NCBI GenBank assembly: GCA_032871835.1 | Contig: CM065297.1 | Coordinates: forward strand, 37,697,098 to 37,761,097 | DNA from: Dipteronia dyeriana | Lineage: Eukaryota; Streptophyta; Magnoliopsida; Sapindales; Sapindaceae | Length of the DNA stretch: 64,000 nt | Direction of reading: 5' to 3' | Shown: in pieces, positions 1-11,703 of the stretch | How the letters are laid out: the number at the start of each line of letters is the position of its first letter | How positions within the stretch are numbered: the stretch's first letter is position 1 | Notes under the pieces: generated by a model | Database searches by the model: none | The model's input: the letters and a program-made list of their open reading frames with translations, nothing else | What the model was told of the DNA's origin: nothing | Translations under genes and position numbers: made by a program

Positions 1-516
1 TTCTTAAACATGTCATTTAGCTTTTGATATCTAGGATTGCATTAATTGTTATCTCATCATCCTAGATAAGCATATAGGGTTTCCTAGCCTTGTTTGTTCA
101 TTGAATATCATCATATATTCACTTAGGACTCTTTATCTCTTCATTGGGAATTAAGCCTTGTGTTGCTTCTGGGAGTAGGTGGCTTAAAGCATAAGCAATA
201 TGAACTAGGTTCAATTATACCGGGATTAGGTAGTGGTAGTGGATTAAACCAGGATTAGGTTGTAATTCCTTACCATTAGTGGATTCGAGGTTCTAGTGTG
301 GCGCACTCATCAGCCCGTGGTTTTTCCCATTTGGAGGGTTTCCACGTATATCGCAAGTGATATTTTTGTGCACGTATATCGCAAGTGATATTATAGTGAC
401 TAGTTAGAGATATTTTTGTCTAATTGACCATTAACGAAAATTGGATATAATTTGATTAAAATCTATTCACTCCCCCCCTCTAGATTAAAATTAAACACAC
501 CATAATATTTGTTTCA
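1..516 (+). repeat. Element A 5' LTR (3' part only)
   Basis: It matches 7027-7542 almost base for base, including the C-rich tract followed by TCTAGA and the terminal TTTGTTTCA. It ends at CA just upstream of the primer-binding site. The left part lies outside the window. Scattered differences from the 3' LTR show the insertion is not recent. Confidence 0.9.
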
Positions 517-518
517 AT

Positions 519-530
519 TGGTATCAGAGC
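519..530 (+). other. Primer-binding site of element A
   Basis: TGGTATCAGAGC is the standard complement of the 3' end of plant initiator tRNA-Met. It lies 2 nt after the LTR end and would prime minus-strand DNA synthesis. Confidence 0.9.
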
Positions 531-641
531 AGGTTCCTAGACATACGTAGGTGATCCTTGCTCATTTTGGTGTGTGTTGCATTTTGTGTGTGTATTGATC
601 ATTCATACATTTGCATTCATATAATTCATTCATTAAACACA

Positions 642-2176
642 ATGAGTGGAAACGGTGGAAACGAGGGAGCTTCCAACACTAGACCTCCACTTCTCACCGG
701 ATTGAATTATGCCTCATAGAAAGGCAAGATGGAGTCATATATTTGCCAAATTCATGACAGGGCATGGATGGCGGTTAAAGATGGCTACACTCCACCCATG
801 ATGACTCCTACGGATGGAGGAGATGATGTACTCAAACCAAAGGCACGGTGGAATGCACAAGAGTTTGAGGCTTCAAAGTGGAATAGGAAGGCAATGCATG
901 CCATCCTATGTGCAATAGATGATAACCAATACAAGTTGGTTCAAAATACTAGGATAGCTAAGAAAGCATGAGATATCCTAGAAGTTGCACATGACGGAAC
1001 CGATGTAGTTAAAGAATCGAAGCTTCAAGTTCTCCAAACGCAATTCGAATTGCTCAAGTTGGATGAGAACGAGTGCTTCAATGACTTCGAATTGAGGTTG
1101 ATGGACATTGTGAACCAAAGTCATCAACTTGGTGATCCTTATTCGGATAGGAAGATCAAGCAGAAGATTATGAGATCTCTAACCAATAGATTTGAGTCTA
1201 AAGTGACGGCTTTAGAAGAAAATAGTGGTTATAAGGACATGAAGCCAAGTAAAGTTATTGGGATTATGAATCTAGGAAATGTCCTAACCCCACACCATCG
1301 AAAAAGCAAAAAGATATTGCTTTGAAAGCCTCCAAAGTTGAGAAGGAGGAATGTGGTGACTCAGATGAAGAGTTGGCCTTGCTAATGAAGAGGTTCAAGA
1401 AATTCTACAAGTCCGAGAAGAAAGGCTTTGGATCCAAGGGTCCAGACTTGAAAAAAAAGGCTTCCTTTAAAAAGTTTGAGCCTAGGTAAGAAAAGACCGA
1501 GAAGAAAGGAGTCCAATGCTATGAATGTGGTGAAATAAGTCACTTTGCCCCGGAATGTGCAAATCACAAGAACAAGAAGAAGGGAAAAGTGATGGCTGCC
1601 ACATGGAGTGAAAGTGATAACTCTAATGAATGAGATGAGTCATCGGATGATGAAGAACTCATGGCTAACTTCATAGCATTTACATCCTCTCTTAGAAGCA
1701 AAGTTGCTAGTGAAGAAGAGAATGATAGTCAAGAGGAAGACTACTCAAGTGATGATGGATCTTCATCACAATCCACAAATGGAAGTGTGGATAGGATAGA
1801 TCTCAAGGACTACATGGCTAAGTTTGATAACTCAAGATTAAAGAACAAGAATGATATCAAGAGATTAAAAGAAGAAAACCTAGACCTCTCAACTCAAGTT
1901 GACCAACTAAGTGAAGGGTTGGAAAGATCTAAGAGGAGTGAATAAGGGTTGAAGAAAGAGCTTGAAGATGCTAGAGAGTTGTTGGCAAAAATGAACTCTA
2001 GCACCAAAAAAATTGACCATATGCTAGATGTTGGACAAAGGCTAAGTGATAAGAAGGGACTTGGGTTTGAAGATGACAAGATGTTCTCCACTCCAAGTAA
2101 GACCATTTTTGTAAGAAGCATGAAATTCAATGGGTCCTGTCCTCATCAAACTCCTAGGAAGAAGCTTGAACTATGA
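642..2176 (+). pseudogene. Element A gag (SIRE-like), broken
   Basis: The start at 642 reads MSGNGGNEGASNTRPPLL, the usual SIRE-type gag opening. A UBN2-type capsid region follows (about 729-1300), then a CCHC knuckle at about 1516-1557 (CYECGEISHFAPEC), an acidic Ser/Asp-rich stretch and a heptad-like coiled coil (about 1800-2040). Breaks include stops at 717-719 and 969-971, a frameshift near 1290, and stops near 1488, 1633 and 1943. Gag would form the particle and bind genomic RNA. With this many breaks it is dead. Confidence 0.85.
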
Positions 2177-2197
2177 GAGTGTTCAAGTAGTGCTCAA

Positions 2198-3703
2198 GTG
2201 AAGGTGGCACCAAGAAGCCCACCTCAAGCTCATCCTACTAGGGCTCCTCAAATTAACTTTCCTCAACCAAAAGCTCACAAAGGGAAGACACCTATCATGC
2301 AAGCTCAACCAAGGAAGGAATCAAGTCTTGCTCAACAACAAAGAAGGAAAGCTCCTCAACAACAAGCAAGAAAACCACAAAGACATGGGAAGGCTCCAAT
2401 GCATCTACAAGGATATGGTATAATTCTTAACGTTTTACCTATATGTCATTTTTGTGGTATTGATGGCCACATTAGACCAAATTGCTTTAGGTATATCAAA
2501 TTGTGTAGGATTGTAAGCATGATAGAGAAGAAAAAGGCTAGAGCCATGATGCATGATCCTAGGACATTTAGAGCCATGATGCATGTCACTAGGAAAAGCG
2601 GAACACCTTTGCATGATCCTAGGACATTTATAGCCCATGTACCATTGACCACTCGGAAGGAAAATACTATACCTAGGTGGATTAGAAAGGATGAACACCT
2701 TTGCCATGTTGCACAAATTGCTTTGAAAGCTCATTCTTGTGATTTTTGGTATTTGGATAGTGAGTACTCTAGGCACATGACTAGAAATAAGAGTTTCTTT
2801 GAGACTCTTATGATGAAGGAGGGAGGAAATGTCACCTTTGGTGATGGATCAAAAAATAAGGTCAAAGGAAAGGGAACCATTTCCATTCCCGGATTACCTT
2901 CCTTGTCCAATGCTTTGTATGTTGATAGTCTAAAAGCCAATTTCATAAGCATTTCACATCTTAGTGATGATGGACTCTCCGTCTTGTTTAGGAAAAATGA
3001 TTGTTCTATCTTGTTGCCTAATGAACAAACCTTGTTAAAAGGTATGAGGTCTAGTGACAATTGCTATTATCTTGAGGCTAGAAGTGTGTCTTGTAATGTG
3101 TCCAAGGATGAACAAATGGAGTTGTGGCATGAAAGACTTGGTCACATGAACTTTAGGGATTTAAGAATCCTAGATAAGTTCAATGTTGTGCGATGCCTTC
3201 CCAAGCTTAGGAAAAAGGTTAATGGAGTTTGTGGACCTTGCCAACAAGGGAAGCAAACCAAAAGTATGCACAAAAAGGGCAAGTATATAACCACCAAGAA
3301 ACCTCTACAGCTTCTCCATATGGATCTTATGGGTCCTTTGCAAACTGAGAGTTTAGGTGGAAAGAGATACATTTTTATGTTTGTAGATGACCTCTCTAGG
3401 TACATATGGACTTATTTCCTTAGAGAAAAATCTAAAACTTTTGACAAGTTTAAAATGCTTTGTTCTAAAATTCAAAATTAAATGAACTCCAAGATTAAAA
3501 GCATTAAGAGAATTAGGAGTGACCGTGGGAAGGAATTTGAGAATGCCCACTTTAAAAACTTTTGCAATAGTCTAGGCATTTCTCATGAGTTTTCGGCTCC
3601 TATGACACCTCAACAAAATGGAGTTGTTGAGAGGAAAATTAAGGTTCTTCAAGAAATGGGCCGTGTGATGTTGCTTAGCAACAATGTCCCTAGGAATCTT
3701 TGA
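2198..3703 (+). pseudogene. Element A pol part 1: second zinc knuckle, protease, integrase
   Basis: A basic Pro/Gln-rich linker leads to a second CCHC knuckle at about 2440-2485 (CHFCGIDGHIRPNC), then the protease at about 2750. The active-site triad DSG reads DSE here (YLDSEYSRHMT), so the protease would be inactive. The GAG-pre-integrase region (about 3120-3250) keeps the HxxxxH and CxxC zinc ligands (HERLGH, CGPC). The integrase core keeps its first Asp (HMDLMGP) and its second (SDRGKEF). A stop at 3479-3481 interrupts the integrase core, and a frameshift near 3699 precedes the next segment. Confidence 0.85.
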
Positions 3704-5217
3704 GCGAGGCCGTCAATACGGCTTGCTACATAGGAAATAGAGTCTTCCTTAGGCCCTACACTAGGCAAACCTCCTATGAGTTATGGAAAGATAGGAAGCC
3801 AAATGTTAGCTACTTCCATACTTTTGGAAGCAAATGCTACATTTTGAATGACTGTGATCAACTTGGCAAATTTGATGCTAAGAGTGATGAGGGTATCTTC
3901 ATTGGCTATGTCTTGAGTAGTAGAGCCTATAGAGTTTTTAATCTAAGAACTAGGACCGTAATGGAATCATCTAATGTTGTCATTGATGATACTAGGCTCA
4001 AAACTAATGACCATGAGGAGGAGGTAGATTTAGTTGATGACTCCCCTTTGGAGAAGGTTGTTGATGTCTCTAATGTTGAAAAGACTAACCTTGATGATGA
4101 CATAACACAACCTATTGATAAGCTTCCTCCCTTAAACTCAAAAGAACCTACTCCATGGGTTAGGAAACTCCATGACAAAGATAACATTATTGGAGAGGTT
4201 AGTGAGGGTGTTAGGACTAGGCATCAAATGGCTAATCTAATAAGCTACACATGTTACACCTCTCAAATAGAACCCAAGAAAATCGATGAAGCCTTAAAAG
4301 ATGAATTTTGGGTTCTTGCCATGCAAGAAGAGCTTAACCAATTTGAAAGGAATGAGGTTTGGACTCTAGTTCCTAGGCCTAAGAACACCAATGTGATAGG
4401 CACCAATTGGGTATATAGGAACAAATCCGATGAGAATGGCAACATTGTGCGAAACAAGGCTAGGCTTGTAGCACAAGGATACTCTCAAGTTGAGGGTATT
4501 GACTTTGAGGAGACATTTGCTCTCGTTGCTAGGATTGAGTCCATTAGGCTTCTCTTATCCATTTCTTGTTTGCACAAGTTCAAATTATATCAAATGGATG
4601 TTAAGAGTGCCTTCCTCAATGGTTTCTTGCAAGAGGAAGTGTTTGTTGAGCAACCCAAGGGGTTTATGGATCCTCACCACCCTAATCATGTCTATCACCT
4701 CAATAAATTTTTATATGGGTTGAAACAAGCACCTAGGGCTTGGTATGAGCGTCTCACCCAATATCTCGTAGACAATGGCCACACTATGGGTAGTGTTGAC
4801 AAGACTTTATTCATCAAGAAAAACAAAGATGAGCTCTTTATAGCTCAAATCTATATTGATGATATAGTCTTTGGTTCCACAAATGACACCAAAGTCCAAC
4901 AATTTGTTAAGGTCATGTCTCATGAGTTTGAGATGAGTCTAGTTGGTGAGCTAAGTTACTTTCTAAGTTTACAAATTAAGCAAATGAATGATGGGATTTT
5001 CATATCTCAAGCTAAGTATGCCAAAAACCTAGTGAAGAAATTTGGCCTTGAAAGTGCCAAACATTGTGATACACCCATGAGTACCACTTTGAAGCTAAGC
5101 AAGGATGCTAGTGGTAAAAGTGTGGACAAAACTTTATATCGTGGCAAGATTGGTAGCTTGATCTATTTACCGCAAGTAGGCCCGATATCTCTTTTAGTAT
5201 GGGTGTATATGAATTAA
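3700..5217 (+). pseudogene. Element A pol part 2: integrase C-terminus and reverse transcriptase
   Basis: It starts in the integrase tail ([12 protein letters not shown]), passes an acidic linker and enters a full copia [14 protein letters not shown], then [11 protein letters not shown], then [17 protein letters not shown], then the catalytic [10 protein letters not shown] at about 4850. It runs open for about 505 codons. After GSLIYL (about 5170) the frame is lost and no copia RNase H follows, so the 3' end of pol is deleted. The first codon is a frameshift entry, not a real start. Confidence 0.88.
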
Positions 5218-5944
5218 TCTCTATATCCTTGATTCTCTCATGACAAATGGTGGAATTGGTTTGAATTATATTGGAAACCTTTATCATTTGCTTTGCCAAA
5301 TACCATTGTTTTTGGACTTGAATGCAACATGTCTTGTATGCAAAGCATTTATGATTCACACATTTTCTTCAAATAAATCTCCTTGTTTCTCTCCTATTAA
5401 TAGAGTTGCATAAATGTGGCTTATATAATTATGCAACAATCTTGTATGCTCTTTTCTTTTTTTGACTTGAGTGACCTGGTTGGGGACTTTTCCTTTGCCT
5501 ATATCATGACAAAAAGGGGGAGTAGTATTGACCTAGAATTGTGATGTTAGGTGTTGACCTAGCATTGTGATGTTAGGGGAGTTGCATGTGTTGGCTTTGA
5601 GGGGGAGCATTGCATGGGTGCACTTGTTTGAGGGGGAGATTACATGCAGGGGGAGTAACCCGTTGAGGGGGAGCATTGCATGAGCATTTCATGATATCAT
5701 ACTCATATTTCTAAATGCAAATGCTTTTGTTTTATATTCTCTTGATCATCTGACATGCACTTAGTTGGAAAGTGTATTTGCGCTTGCTTTGTGTGTAGGG
5801 TTGATAGTTCTACAAGAGATTGAAGATTTGAAGTTATTTTTATGTTATCTCCTTATAATGTAGAATATCTTCCTGTGTTTTATTTTGTTTTGTGAGGATC
5901 AATGTGAGTGGTGGTTTTGTCATGAAATAACCAACGGGGGAGAT
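5218..5944 (+). other. Element A 3' untranslated region with repeated polypurine tracts
   Basis: This non-coding stretch lies between the broken RT and the 3' LTR. It holds five or more GGGGGAG-type tracts (near 5516, 5602, 5631, 5648, 5668 and the terminal one near 5936). Two of them are followed by the same GCATTGCATG text. The last tract abuts the LTR and is the likely plus-strand primer. The 5537-5580 stretch also contains a short direct repeat (TTGACCTAG followed by ATTGTGATGTTAGG). Confidence 0.75.
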
Positions 5945-6291
5945 TGAAAAGTCTCATTTGTTGATTGGCTTATTTCGTGAACAAACCTCATTGTTGGGGT
6001 TCATGTTAATGTAGCTTAGGCTCTAGTGACCTCAAGAGGAGAAGCACCAAAGGTAAAATTCTTGTGCTTACTTACTATGAAGAGATAGTTGTACACACTC
6101 ACATATTCATGCATAACTCTTGATCATATATGTTGAGAATGTTTTCTTGTGTGCATTTTAGTTTAAATGACTCTTGTTGACCTATTTGCATCTTGCTATG
6201 AAAGTTTTATGTCATGTAAGGCTTTAAAATAGGATGCAATTTCATCACTCTTGAACTTATTGTTTTTGTGCATTTGAGTGTTAAAAAAATA

Positions 6292-6565
6292 GGCCTTGCG
6301 CTGGTGGTACGCTACTCGACCAGCACACCCCACCAGCGCAACATTCACAGTGGATTGTCGCTAGTCTTGCGCCACTGAGGTGCGCTACTGCAACCACGCA
6401 TAGTTGGAAAAATGTTCATGCATTGGTGGTGCGCCACTCGTCTAGCGCAGCCTCACCAGCGCAAATATTCCAGTGAATTTACGCTTGTGTTGCGCCACTG
6501 TGCAGCGCCTATTGAAATTTTAAGGCAGTGCGCTGGTGGTGCGCTACTCATCCAGCGCACCTTAC
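6292..6565 (+). repeat. GC-rich imperfect tandem and inverted repeats in LTR A
   Basis: Three degenerate units of about 115-120 bp begin near 6299, 6420 and 6532 with a GCGCTGGTGGTGCGCTAC-like text. Each is followed by a partial inverse (CACCAGCGCA-like). The stretch is far more GC-rich than its surroundings. Function unknown. Confidence 0.7.
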
Positions 6566-6623
6566 CAGTGCACAATGAAGAAGCTGGAACGTTTTTTTCC
6601 AAAACGACATCACTTTGTTTGGA

Positions 6624-6627
<4 letters not shown>

Positions 6628-6667
<40 letters not shown>
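6628..6667. repeat. (AT)20 microsatellite
   Basis: Uninterrupted AT dinucleotides inside the 3' LTR of element A. Confidence 0.95.
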
Positions 6668-6670
<3 letters not shown>

Positions 6671-7542
6671 ATTGTCTTATGGTTGTATAAGAGTTCAATA
6701 TATCATATTGTTTCCTTAGTACACATTTTCAAAAGAAAAACACTTTCAAGAACTCATTTTTAATCACTCAAAGCATCCCCATGAGCGTTAAATCTTCATC
6801 TTGCATCATCTAAGTTCATTTAGAGTGCATCAATGGATAGAGCTACTTCATCACATCTTGTTTGGTAAGTTCTTCACTATCTTCTTACAAGTTAAGTGCT
6901 TTACTTGCTAAACCATCTATTTAATTATTTGTATGCTCTTGGAAAATTCTTTGATACAAATCAGAGATTGTTGTGATGCCATGATTGAGTGTTATATTGT
7001 GATAGCTTCATATGATTGTTTAAGCTTATTGAGCATGTCATTTAGCTTTTGATATCTAGGATTGCATTAATTGTTATCTCATCATCCTAGATAATCATAT
7101 AGGGTTTCCTAGCCTTGTTTGTTCATTGAATATCATCATATATTCACTTAGGACTTTTTATCTCTTCATTGAGAAGTAAGTCTTGTGTTGCTTCTGGGAG
7201 TAGGTAGCTTAAAGCACAAGCAAGATGAACTAGGTTCACTTATACCGGGATTAGGTAGTGGTGGTGGATTAAACTGAGATTAGGTTGTAATTCCTTGCCA
7301 TTAGTGGATTCGAGGTTCTAGAGTGGCGCACTCATCAGCCGGTGGTTTTCCCCGTTTGGAGGGTTTCCACGTATATCTCAAGTGCTTTTATTATTTTCAC
7401 ACTTATTACACTTGTGATATTATTGTGACTAGTTAGAGGTATTTTTATCTAATTGACCATTAACGAAAATTGGGTAAATTTTGATTTAAATCTATTCACC
7501 CCCCTCTAGATTAATATTAAACACACCATAATATTTGTTTCA

Positions 7543-8688
7543 AGACATAAGTCGGATGCTATTGACATGTTCAAAGCATTTAAAGTAGGAATTGAAAATC
7601 AGCTTGAGTAACGCATAAAAATCTGGAGGTCTGATCGTGGTAGAGAATATCAATCTCGTGAATTTCAGCATTATCTTATTGAAAATGGGATAATTTCTCG
7701 GTTTTCTACACCAGTTGCACCTCAACGAAATGAGGTGGCAGAAAGGAGAAAAAGAACTCTTTTGGACATGGTTAGGTCTATGTTGAGTTATTCAACGCTT
7801 CCAAATTATTTTTGGAGATATGCTATACAAACTGCCGTGTACATTCTAAACGATGTACCATTTATGTTTGTTCCTAAAACACCGCATGAGTTATGGACCG
7901 GGTGAAAGCCTAGTTTAGAACACTTAAGGATATTTGAATGTCCTACACACGTGTTAAAAGGAAAGAAAGAAAAAGATGGAGTTTCCGTTCAGAAACATGC
8001 ATATTTGTAAGGTATCCAAAAGGAACAAAAGGATATTATTTCTATTGTCCTTTAGATCTTAAAGTATTTGTTTCGATAAATGCTAAATTTCTGGAAGAAG
8101 ACTATATGAATAATTTTGTACCAAAAAGTAAAATTGTCGTGAACAAGCTTTTAGGAGATACAATTCCACAGGAGGTTTTACAACCAACCATATTTTAAGT
8201 TCCATACCAACACATCCCTTGTCGTAGTGGGAGGGTTAGTAAACAACCCAACAAATACATCGATCTAGGAGAATCTATAGAGAATCTCCCGAACTACGAT
8301 GATCCTTATACGTACAAGCAAGTAATGGAAGTTGCTGATTGTCACCATTGGAAAAAGACAATGCAATCTGAAACTGAATCTATGTTCAAAAACAAAGTCT
8401 GGTCCCTTGTAGACCTGCCCAAAGGGATAAAATCCATCGGGTGCAAGTGGGTATACAAGAGGAAAAGAGGAATGGATGGAAAGGTGGAAATCTTTAAAGC
8501 TAGATTGGTAGCTAATGGATATACACAAAAGGAAGGCATCGATTATGAAGAAACCTTCTCTCCTGTGGCCATGCTTAAATCCATTAGGATACTCTTTACA
8601 AAGGCTTTTCTGTAAAAGATTTTTATGGCCATCTACAGAACATGGGGATGAGAGATATGACACATTTGCTATAAAGCAAGTAGGAGAT
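7543..8688 (+). pseudogene. Element B1 internal remnant: integrase and RT start, rest deleted
   Basis: It begins inside integrase (HKSDAIDMFKAF, then SDRGREY) where element A is inserted. It passes the integrase tail (PHELWTG, then GYPKGTKGYYFY-like in shifted frames) and the RT N-terminus ([33 protein letters not shown]). At about 8598 the RT jumps straight to the last bases of RNase H (TTACAAAGGCT) and the 3' purine tract. Comparison with element C (25553-26770) shows about 1.2 kb deleted. Several stops and frameshifts are present. Confidence 0.85.
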
Positions 8689-9512
8689 TGTTGGGATTAT
8701 GCTCGATAGCAAGCGTATAATAATGTATTTGACAATCTTTTTATATTAATAATGTGATTTCTAGTTTAACAAATCTTATAACATTTATAGTTTAATTATT
8801 ATAATTGTAAAAAGTAAATAATCATAAGGTCAACAGACTATGAGAAAAGAAGAATTGTTCATACATCTAGATATGTATGAGGTAGACAAATTTTTTTAGT
8901 TAGTCTTGGATAATATTCACAACTTAAGATAAAGGTTGGGAGCCTTTATCTTGTTAAAGTTGTAGATTCTTTTGCTAGCATTTGAGTGGGATCAAATGTG
9001 TTATGATGAGTTTAAAATCATCAAAGTGTGGTGTCTTTGGGCAAAAGAATATAGTGCACTGGGTTCATTAAATTGGATCATAATGAAGTTCTTTATCTAG
9101 AACCGTCAATGGATAAAAGTTTTCATTTGAAGACAATCAGAGAGTCTATCTCAATCCAGAGATAAATGATGGACTTATGGTTGCAAGTGTTATCGTTTGA
9201 GCTGTCAATGAGTACGATTATATATCGTTGTCAATCCTCAATAATTTGGTGATATTCTTTTGTTAATCGATAGAGGACTTCATTTATATATATGGATATC
9301 ATTGCTCCATTTATGAAATGAGAATTGAATATCATCATATGGAAGTTTTGAGGTATTGGATATTAAATCTTAACGTTAAGTTTTCAATATTGTCTGTTAA
9401 AACATTGCTTCTGGACAAGTCAAAGTATCCAAGTTCAAAATATGGTCATATGAGTAAATATGGTAACTAGAAGATGTACAGGTGGTCTATGAGCTCTTGG
9501 CAATTACTGATA
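8689..9512 (+). repeat. B-family LTR copy L1 (5' part only)
   Basis: It starts TGTTGGGATTATGCTCGATAGC after a purine-rich tract and matches the first 824 bp or so of the other B-family LTRs. It stops at CAATTACTGATA, where the next LTR (L2) begins. Its missing right part was not found elsewhere in the window. Confidence 0.85.
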
Positions 9513-10886
9513 AGTTTGGATTATGCTAGATAGCAAGAGTGTAATAATGTATTTGACAATCTTTTCATATTAATAAAGTGATTTCTAGTTTAACCAAACT
9601 TATAGCATTGTAGTTTAAATATTATAATTGTCAAAAGTAAATAATCATAAGATCAAAAGACTATGAGAAAAGAAGAATTGTTCATACATCTTTGAGGTAG
9701 ACATAATTATTTAGTTAGTCTTGAATAATATTCACAACTTAAGATATACGGATGTGTGCCTTTATCTTGTCAAAGTTGTAGATTCTTTTGCTAGCATTTA
9801 AGTGGGATCAAATGTGTTATGATGAGTCTAAAATCATCAACAAGTGGTGTCTTTGGGCAAAAGAATCTAGTGCACTGGGTGCATTGAATTGCATCACAAT
9901 AAAATACTTTATCTAGAACCCTCAATGGATAAAAGTTTCTCAATTGAAGACAATTGGAGAATCTATTTCAATCCTGAGATAAATGATGGATTTATGGGTT
10001 ACAAGTGTTATCATTTGAGCTATCAATGAGTACGATTATATAGCTTTGTCTATCCTCAATAGTTTGGTGGTTTTCATTTGTTAATCGATTGAGGACTTCA
10101 TTTATAAAAATGGACATCTTGGCTCCATTTATTTAATGAGAGTACAATATAATCATATGGATGTTTTTAGGTACTGGATATTAAATCTTAACTTTAAGTT
10201 TTCAATGGTGTCTATTGAAACATGGCTTCTGGACAATTCAAAATATCCAAGTTCAAAATGCGGTCATATGAGTAAATATGGTAACTTGGAGAGCTATAGG
10301 TGGTCTATGAGCTCTTGGCGATTACTAAAATTCTTCACGAGGATACTCTTCTCCAATAAGGTTGTTTAGGGTATGAATGGGTAACATCAACTTATTCTAT
10401 CTTTATTTAAGAGTTTAAGAGTTCAATTATATTTCTTTAGTGGAATGAACTAAAATTAATATGTCGAACCAAAGTGAATCATTTGTTGAATGTGATTGGG
10501 TTGTGTCTATTGGAGCTTAAATTTAGATAGCCCGCTAAGATCCCCAATCCATACGAACTTGCATTGATCACTTGATATATTCTACCGGACCAATTTAGGG
10601 GTCCATCTAGAATTGTATTAAGCCATGTGGACTTGTTTCTTTTGTAAGAATGGGTCTAGTTCACATGTGGACTTTTTTGTTAAGGTCCAATGGATTTAAT
10701 AAAAAAAAGAAAAATAATATATTGGCCCATATATATGTGTTTGGGCGGCAAGGCTATATAAAATAGCCTAAATATATTATTTTTCAATTTATTATTTAAT
10801 TTGTATTGAAATTAATTAATTTGTTGATTAATTAATTATTTTTTTAAGAGTCAAAATCTTTTTCCTAATAGGAGATTGTCACCTAA

Positions 10887-10913
10887 AATTATACTATTGT
10901 TGGTAGTATAATT
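10887..10913. other. Conserved LTR hairpin, copy L2
   Basis: A perfect 10-bp stem has arms AATTATACTA and TAGTATAATT with loop TTGTTGG. The same element occurs in every long B-family LTR here with paired differences in the arms. It lies just downstream of a second, imperfect GGAGA/TCTCC-type palindrome. Confidence 0.8.
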
Positions 10914-11703
10914 AATATTAAAGACTGTATTTGATAAGTAGATAAATAAAAGGAATTATTTATCTAATCGAATTAGGAAGTCTTTGTGTATGTTAGAATT
11001 CCTTTTAGAAAAGTATTCATAACCACCAAGTAAATCCACCTAAGGGAAGGATTCTTAACAACCAAGTAAATCCTTCTTAGGAGAGATTTTATGATCCTAT
11101 ATATATACTTCTCTTAATTTCTGCAAGCATATACAATTCCAAGAAATAATTTTCGGCCAGCCCTATATTTAAAAGATGAGAGATTTCGGCCATCTAAAAG
11201 AATTCTACTTGGAGAGAATTCGGTCACCATAGAATTTTGAGGGAGAAAAATATGTTTTTGCTTTAGACAGAATTCGATCAACTCTAAAAAATAGTGTGAG
11301 ATTCGGCAAAGAAAAAAAGGAAGAAAGAACGTTTAGTTTTCAATAGTACACTAGTAGCCTTTACATTAAAAGGTTTTGTGTACAACATCGAATCAAAGTT
11401 CACGCGACTTTCAATCAAATTGATTGATAATTCACAAGTGGCCTAACGTTTTTTTTTTCTTCTTGGAGGATAATGTTAACTAAGAAAGAAAAAGATTTTG
11501 TTTATTTTTATCCTCAGGTATACAATTTAAAGAAAGGGAGCCCACACTTCTAGGTGATTTACGTTCGTGATTGGATTGGAAGATCTTGCGGATTCAATTC
11601 GGCACTTGTTCAATCGTCATGATAAAAAGGTATGAATTTTTATATACATCAATTAATCTAGGGTTAAGGTTGTTGTTATTAAAAAGGGATTTTTTTTTAT
11701 ACA

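Larger units (their letters stand above)
1..7542 (+). mobile_element. Element A: SIRE-like Ty1/copia LTR retrotransposon, defective
   Basis: The order is LTR, tRNA-Met primer site, gag with two CCHC knuckles and a coiled coil, protease, integrase, reverse transcriptase, repeated purine tracts and LTR. Integrase before RT makes it Ty1/copia. The long LTR, the C-rich tract near the LTR end and the second zinc knuckle between gag and protease point to the SIRE/Maximus group. The 5' LTR is cut by the window edge. Gag and pol carry several stops and frameshifts, and RNase H is missing, so the element is not autonomous. The sequence after its 3' LTR (from 7543) continues in a copia integrase gene of another family, so A is nested in element B1. 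Confidence 0.9.
5945..7542 (+). repeat. Element A 3' LTR (1598 bp)
   Basis: It starts TGAAAAGTCT after a polypurine tract and ends TTTGTTTCA. The last 516 bp match the partial 5' LTR. It contains GC-rich imperfect repeats (6292-6560) and an (AT)20 microsatellite. The following AGACA (7543-7547) should be one half of the target duplication, but its partner lies outside the window. Confidence 0.9.

Noticed and set aside
10136..10369. Open frame of about 75 aa recurring in several B-family LTRs (10136, 18942, 27474)
   Set aside because: It recurs because the LTRs are homologous. L4 has a stop and L8 a shift in it, it has no known domain, and it lies upstream of the TATA-like region.
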